Below, one piece after another: positions 35,282 to 39,001 of a stretch of DNA of 39,001 nucleotides. A program made the position numbers and the translations under genes. The notes beneath the pieces are model-generated. The model saw only the letters and a list, made by a program, of their open reading frames with translations. It did no database searches and was not told where the DNA came from. Origin of the DNA: CAXSBR01 sp964236495 (lineage in GTDB: Bacteria > Actinomycetota > Actinomycetes > Mycobacteriales > Jatrophihabitantaceae); assembly GCA_964236495.1 (NCBI GenBank), contig CAXSBR010000027.1, positions 1 through 39,001 on the forward strand, written 5' to 3'. Numbering within the stretch: the first letter of the stretch is position 1; each line of letters begins with the position of its first letter.

Positions 35282-35730
35282 TTTTGTCACCTCGACAATC
35301 TCGATGCGGCTTGGGCGGCGGTGACGTGCGTGGTGTCTACGACCGTGGTCTGGGCATGCAGGCAGGCCCGGGCGGCTTCGGCGTGCAGGGCGAAGTGCCG
35401 CACGGGGATCGAGTAAGTGGCAAGGCCGGAGCTGATCTCGCGCCAGTACTGCTCGACCAGGACAGTCATCGGCATCACTAGCGTGCCGCCGGTGTAGTCC
35501 GGGACGCGGCGGGCGGTCTCGACGACGAGCGGCGCCACGGTGGCCAACGCTAGAAGTTGTCCGTGGCGGGTAGCCCCGGCGTGATGTTCATGAGAGTTTC
35601 GCCGACCTTCTCGGCGTCGAACACCCGAGAGTTAGAGATCAACTTCTGCACCTAGGCGGCCGTTGTCGTCTTGCCGACGCCGTGGGTGCCGTTGATCCAG
35701 ACGATGACGAATCTGACGATGACGGCCACC
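35282..35730 (-). pseudogene. TmrB-like nucleotide-binding protein, broken
   Basis: The minus strand reads WINGTHGVGKTTTAA (Walker A P-loop), stop TAG, VQKLISNSRVFDAEKVGETL, MNITPGLPATDNF, stop TAG, then a frameshift into VAPLVVETARRVPDYTGGTL, VMPMTVLVEQYWREISSGLA and RHFALHAEAARA. These are the conserved parts of TmrB-type P-loop proteins (tunicamycin resistance / shikimate-kinase-like). Two nonsense codons and one single-base deletion (near 35530, TGGCGC-CGCTCG) destroy it. The C-terminal part after ~35380 has also drifted. Confidence 0.8.
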
Positions 35731-35986
35731 CCAGCTCAGACGGTGAATCAGTGCAGGCGGTGCCGTTCCGATGTTGGAAAGGCTGACCGGACTGCTTGTG
35801 CCGGGCTGACTGGCGTGGACCTCGCTCGCCCGCGGGCGAGCTGGTGCTCACTGCCTTCGGCAAGCTGGTCGTTGCAGTAGCGCGTTAGGTCGATGCAGAG
35901 CGGTCGTTCCGGACGGCGTACGAATCCGTTCGGCAGCCGGCCGGTCCCGGGCGCAGGTCCGTGCCGTTTTCGCTCGGTCAGTCGTC
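35731..35986. other. Intergenic stretch, nothing recognised
   Basis: About 255 bases between the TmrB-like pseudogene and the HAD gene. No family-like frame is seen. The right end is the HAD promoter. Confidence 0.35.
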
Positions 35987-35999
35987 GATACTTGAGGTC
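35987..35999 (+). promoter_or_regulatory. Leaderless -10 box of the HAD gene
   Basis: GATACT (35987-35992) lies 7 nt before the GTG at 36000, placing the transcript start on the start codon. It supports GTG 36000 as the start over the upstream GTG at 35961. The -35 is weak. Confidence 0.5.
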
Positions 36000-36662
36000 G
36001 TGGCGAAGTCGAAGTTCCGCGGAGTCGTTTTCGACTGGCGGGGGACGCTGGTCGTCACAATGACTGAGCGAGAGTGGATCACGCGCAGCCTGCAAGTAGC
36101 GCAGAAGGCCACATCAGATGAGGACGTCGACGGCGTGCTCAGGCGCCTCAACGACACAGACCGGTTGGAGCGGCTGTGGGCTGCCGATGTCGATACTGAT
36201 CCAGCCGTCCACCGGGCCGCGTACTTCGATGTGTTCGCCGATGCCGGATTCGACCCTGAGCTCGCGCAAGCGCTCTACGAGACTGAGTCCGACCCGGACC
36301 TGAACCCGTTCGCCGACGACGCCGCCGGCGTGCTGGGAGACATTCACCGGCGCGGGCTGCAAGTGACGATTCTGAGCGACATTCACTTCGACATTCGCCC
36401 TGCGTTCGAACGAGCTGGGCTGGCCCGCAACGTCGACCACTTCGTGTTGTCGTTCGAGCGGAGAACGCAGAAGCCAGCCGCCGAAATGTTCGAGCTGGCC
36501 CTCAGCGCAATGGGTCTCGAGGCGAGGGAGGTCCTGATGGTGGGCGACCGGGCGATCTACGACGGCGCCGCGGTGAACGTGGGGATGCCGACGTTGCTGC
36601 TTCCGCCGCTTACAGCCACCAATGATTGTCGACTGGGTCTCGTATCCAGGCTGGTGCTTTAA
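36000..36662 (+). CDS. HAD-superfamily hydrolase
   Basis: 220 residues from the GTG at 36000. Motif I is GVVFDWRGTLVV; it has D-W-R-G-T where most HAD phosphatases have D-x-D-x-T, so the second Asp is Arg. Motif II is TILSDIHFD, motif III RTQKPAAEMF (Lys) and motif IV VGDRAIYDGAAV. The cap domain (~30-110) is helical, as in HAD subfamily I. The missing second Asp is common in a subset of the family but may lower phosphatase activity. No operon partner is present. Confidence 0.88.
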   Translation: MAKSKFRGVVFDWRGTLVVTMTEREWITRSLQVAQKATSDEDVDGVLRRLNDTDRLERLWAADVDTDPAVHRAAYFDVFADAGFDPELAQALYETESDPDLNPFADDAAGVLGDIHRRGLQVTILSDIHFDIRPAFERAGLARNVDHFVLSFERRTQKPAAEMFELALSAMGLEAREVLMVGDRAIYDGAAVNVGMPTLLLPPLTATNDCRLGLVSRLVL

Positions 36663-36895
36663 CTGGCTCGGTTCTGTCATATGAAGGCAACGCTGAACGG
36701 GCACGTGGGGGCGTCCCGCAAACGATCATTCACCGGGAATGAGCCAGCCGCGTTCTGGATCTTCGCCACGTGGGCCGCTCAGAACTCTGTGTCGCCGATC
36801 TGGCATTGCAGCTGCCTGCTGGCCGTCGATCAATACATTCACGACCGCCTGCTAACAGAATGCTGACCGGGCACGGAGTAACGGCAGGCGGTGAC
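36663..36895. other. Intergenic stretch, nothing recognised
   Basis: About 230 bases between the HAD gene and the convergent MOSC pseudogene. A 61-codon frame at 36681 has no family similarity. Confidence 0.35.
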
Positions 36896-37634
36896 TCATC
36901 GCGATGTGGCGTTGCATAGGGTGACGACGTCACGGATACAGACAGTTCCGGCGCGATCGGCGCGGGCTTGCAGACTGAGCCCCATGCTGTGGTGCGCGCC
37001 CAGCGAATTTAAGACTTGAGGATCAGCCGCGACGCCGGCTTGAGCTTGATCGACCATGCCGCAGCGGGGCATGCCCGGCCCCAGATGCAAAACTACGTCC
37101 CTGCCGACGGCCAGGTCCGCGCCGGTCCAGTCGTCCTCCAGGAACAGCGGCTGGACGCCAGTGTCGAGAACAATGTTGGCGCGCAGCCGGCGCTCATCGA
37201 ACGGCCGCGCCGACCACGCCTTCGAGTGCAGCGAGCGACGACGTCGTCAGCAGATGCAGAGGCGATTCGTCGTGGTGCGCGACCGTGGTCTCAGGCCGCA
37301 GGGTCAGCCTCTGACCGAGGGCTGCGCTGAGCGCCGCAGACGCTACTGGGTCATCGACTCGGTACCGGACGCCCTGGAGGCTGACCAGCACCGGAACATC
37401 GTCGTCATCCTGCGCGTTGGACGCCTACTGCATCAGGCCGATGACCGGTCGGAATCGACGGGTGCGTTTGCCGCTGGCATTACCCCCGTCATCGGTGTAG
37501 GCCGCCCCGCGGCGACCCTGCCAAATTCCCACCGCAGTCACCTCAGCGCTGTGCAGCGCTTGGCCCGCGGTCGACTTGACCGGATGCCGGTACAGCGCTC
37601 GAACCCTTCCTACCGGCGTGCCATATTGCGCCAC
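36896..37634 (-). pseudogene. MOSC-domain protein gene, broken
   Basis: The start is a GTG at 37634. VGRVRALYRHPVKSTAGQAL and HSAEVTAVGIWQGRRGAAYT, then RRFRPVIGLMQ, are the MOSC N-terminal beta-barrel. An in-frame TAG follows at 37425, after which the frame goes on as DDDDVPVLVSLQGVRYRVDD and LTLRPETTVAHHDESPLHLL. Near 37195 a single-base indel moves the frame to FDERRLRANIVLDTG, DDWTGADLAVGRDVVLHLG and PGMPRCGMVDQAQAG, the MOSC core with its conserved Cys. MOSC proteins carry molybdenum-cofactor sulfur or reduce N-hydroxylated compounds. One nonsense codon and one frameshift inactivate it. Confidence 0.8.
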
Positions 37635-37793
37635 CCGCTCATCCTTCCAGCCGTTCCATTTAAGTCCTTCACCGAATGGCTGCCGGGACGTCGACCAGAT
37701 TCGCCCGTTGAGGCAGTGGCTTCGAAGTCCGCAGCAGTCTTGGCAGCGCGGCGCGCCCCACGGTAGGCAGAGGTACCGCCAGGATGTGAAGGC

Positions 37794-38510
37794 GTGGAGC
37801 CAGGGTCGGCGGTAGGAGGACCGACGGCAGTCTGCGCGGCTGGCGAGGCGGCCTGGCACGCCGCCGCCTACGCAGGTCTCGGCGTCGAGTGGAACGTCGA
37901 CCGGTCGGTGGCGTGGTCGCCATCGAACCCTCACCCGTACCTGCTTGCCGCCATCACGCTCCGGCCGAACGCGTCGATTCCACTCCAGGTGCGCGGTACG
38001 GTGCGAGACAGCTGGGCGACGATACGCGGCGAAGACCTTCCCGGCTGGCGGTCACATCCCGCTGGACCGTGGATGTTCCGCGAGCCGAGTCGCTGCCCGG
38101 TGCAACCGCCCGCAGGAGTTGTGATAACAGCGACTTCGGAGCCGCTGATCTTCGAGCGGACGGCCTTCCTTGCCGCCGGCGGCCGGCCTCCCCGCCGCGC
38201 CGGTGAGCTGCACCCGGCAGGTAGCCAGCACTACCCGGGGCTGCATTTGTACCTCGCGTGGCGCGGGGGACGGCGCATTGGTACTGCTCTTGCGTTGGTG
38301 CACAGCACGGGCGTCACGGTCAGTGCGGTCGCCGTTCAAGCATCCGAACGGCGCCAAGGTATCGGAGCCGCCTTGACCGCCCAGGCGCTGCAGGCCGCGC
38401 CCGAACTACCTGCCACTCTGTCGAGCAGTCAGATTGCCGCACCGACCTACCGCCGCCTCGGCTTCGTGGAGGTCGGGACGCCGGTGGATTGGGAACCACC
38501 CGCCGAATGA
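37794..38510 (+). CDS. GNAT-family N-acetyltransferase
   Basis: 238 residues from a GTG at 37794. The first ~130 residues are a less conserved domain with VAWSPSNPHPYLLAAITLRP. The C-terminal GNAT fold has GLHLYLAWRGGRRIGTALAL, VTVSAVAVQASERRQGIGAA (motif A, R/Q-x-x-G-x-G/A for acetyl-CoA) and APTYRRLGFVEVGTPVDW (motif B). The substrate is unknown. It is divergent from the MOSC pseudogene; the two may once have been paired. Confidence 0.83.
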   Translation: MEPGSAVGGPTAVCAAGEAAWHAAAYAGLGVEWNVDRSVAWSPSNPHPYLLAAITLRPNASIPLQVRGTVRDSWATIRGEDLPGWRSHPAGPWMFREPSRCPVQPPAGVVITATSEPLIFERTAFLAAGGRPPRRAGELHPAGSQHYPGLHLYLAWRGGRRIGTALALVHSTGVTVSAVAVQASERRQGIGAALTAQALQAAPELPATLSSSQIAAPTYRRLGFVEVGTPVDWEPPAE

Positions 38511-38609
38511 CGATCCCGATAGTCACGCGTCCCACAGGTGAACGGTGACCGGGACGCACTCCTATCCTTGATCGCGTCGGAGGCTGGTGCGATAGATCTC
38601 AACGGATCA

Positions 38610-39001
38610 CTAGTCCAGACAGAATTCGTTGCCCTCGACGTCCTGCATCACGAGGCAGGCTTCGTTCTCATCGTCGGCTGGCAGCAGGTGCATGCGCTGG
38701 GCGCCAAGCGGTACCAGTCGGGCCGCTTCCGCCTCCAACGCCGCTACCCGCTCGTCGCCGGCCAGTCCCACCCCGAGCCGCACGTCGAGGTGCACCCGGT
38801 TCTTCACCGTCTTCCCTTCGGGCACACGCTGGAAGAACAGCCGTGGGCCGACACCGTCCGGGTCCTGGCAGGCCCAGGTCGATCCCTGCTGCTCCACGGG
38901 AAGCGAGGCGTCGAACGCGTCCCAGGAGTCGAAACCTGGCGGAACCGTGTCAACGGCCAAGTTGAGGTCCCCGCTGGTGGCCAAGTGAAAGTCCCCACCC
39001 C
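38610..39001 (-). CDS. Glyoxalase-like (VOC) domain protein, runs off the window
   Basis: The frame is open through the right edge, so the true start is beyond 39001; the TTG at 38984 is internal. VPPGFDSWDAFDASLPVEQQ, CQDPDGVGPRLFFQRVPEG, KTVKNRVHLDVRLGVGL and CLVMQDVEGNEFCLD match the glyoxalase-like PF18029 type. VKNRVHLD and the terminal EGNEFCL hold the metal-site residues (His, Glu). The N-terminal 25-30 residues, with a LGYEL-like motif, are missing here. Confidence 0.8.
   Translation of the reverse strand, partial: GGDFHLATSGDLNLAVDTVPPGFDSWDAFDASLPVEQQGSTWACQDPDGVGPRLFFQRVPEGKTVKNRVHLDVRLGVGLAGDERVAALEAEAARLVPLGAQRMHLLPADDENEACLVMQDVEGNEFCLD

Overview
The window is high-GC DNA from an actinobacterium. 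The genes that point there are a SigX5-type sigma factor, a stand-alone ATP-dependent DNA ligase of the LigC type, a Ski2-like helicase with a DUF3516 tail, an MmyB-type XRE regulator, TreZ, DUF3253 and DUF4234 proteins, a SigE-family ECF sigma factor, and several start codons placed 6-8 nt after a -10 box (leaderless mRNAs). The genus cannot be fixed from the sequence alone. No tRNA, rRNA, tmRNA, CRISPR array or intact transposase was seen.

Left part (1-8.7 kb): an accessory and partly decayed region. It opens with the end of an IS21-type element that cuts a gene at position ~55. Next come a HEPN-domain gene with two compensating frameshifts, a frameshifted membrane-anchored protein, a DUF4234 membrane protein with an internal 66-bp duplication, a coiled-coil/Mrr nuclease/zinc-ribbon protein, a RelBE toxin-antitoxin pair, smpB, and the 3' stub of a PLP-dependent decarboxylase.

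Middle (8.8-19.2 kb): a SAM methyltransferase, a DUF3253 protein, a frameshifted glyoxalase-fold gene followed by a frameshifted SigX5-type sigma factor, a DUF1801 protein, a MazF-type toxin with a ribbon-helix-helix antitoxin, a small ubiquitin-like protein ending in Gly-Gly with a 5'-truncated BNR-repeat gene, a dihydrofolate-reductase-fold protein, an AAA/ABC-type ATPase, a divergent MFS exporter/TetR pair, a VapB-like remnant and a YefM-YoeB pair. The first gene after YoeB overlaps it by ATGA.

Right-centre (19.2-32 kb): an ordinary, well-conserved block. It carries the DUF3516 helicase, a PAC2-family protein, a pyridoxamine-oxidase-fold protein, an EamA transporter, an alpha/beta hydrolase, LigC with a RibD-C reductase, ZapE, TreZ, an XRE regulator and a divergent short-chain dehydrogenase.

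Right end (32-39 kb): a three-gene sigma/anti-sigma/membrane-protein unit sits almost exactly between two diverged direct repeats (32141-32302 and 35125-35268) that look like decayed insertion-element ends. Beyond it are a TmrB-like pseudogene, a HAD phosphatase, a MOSC pseudogene, a GNAT acetyltransferase and an edge-truncated glyoxalase-like gene.

Two themes run through the window. Three complete type II toxin-antitoxin pairs plus one remnant lie within 12 kb. At least nine genes are broken by truncation, nonsense codons or single-base indels, and several of the indels sit in short homopolymers, so some may be assembly errors.
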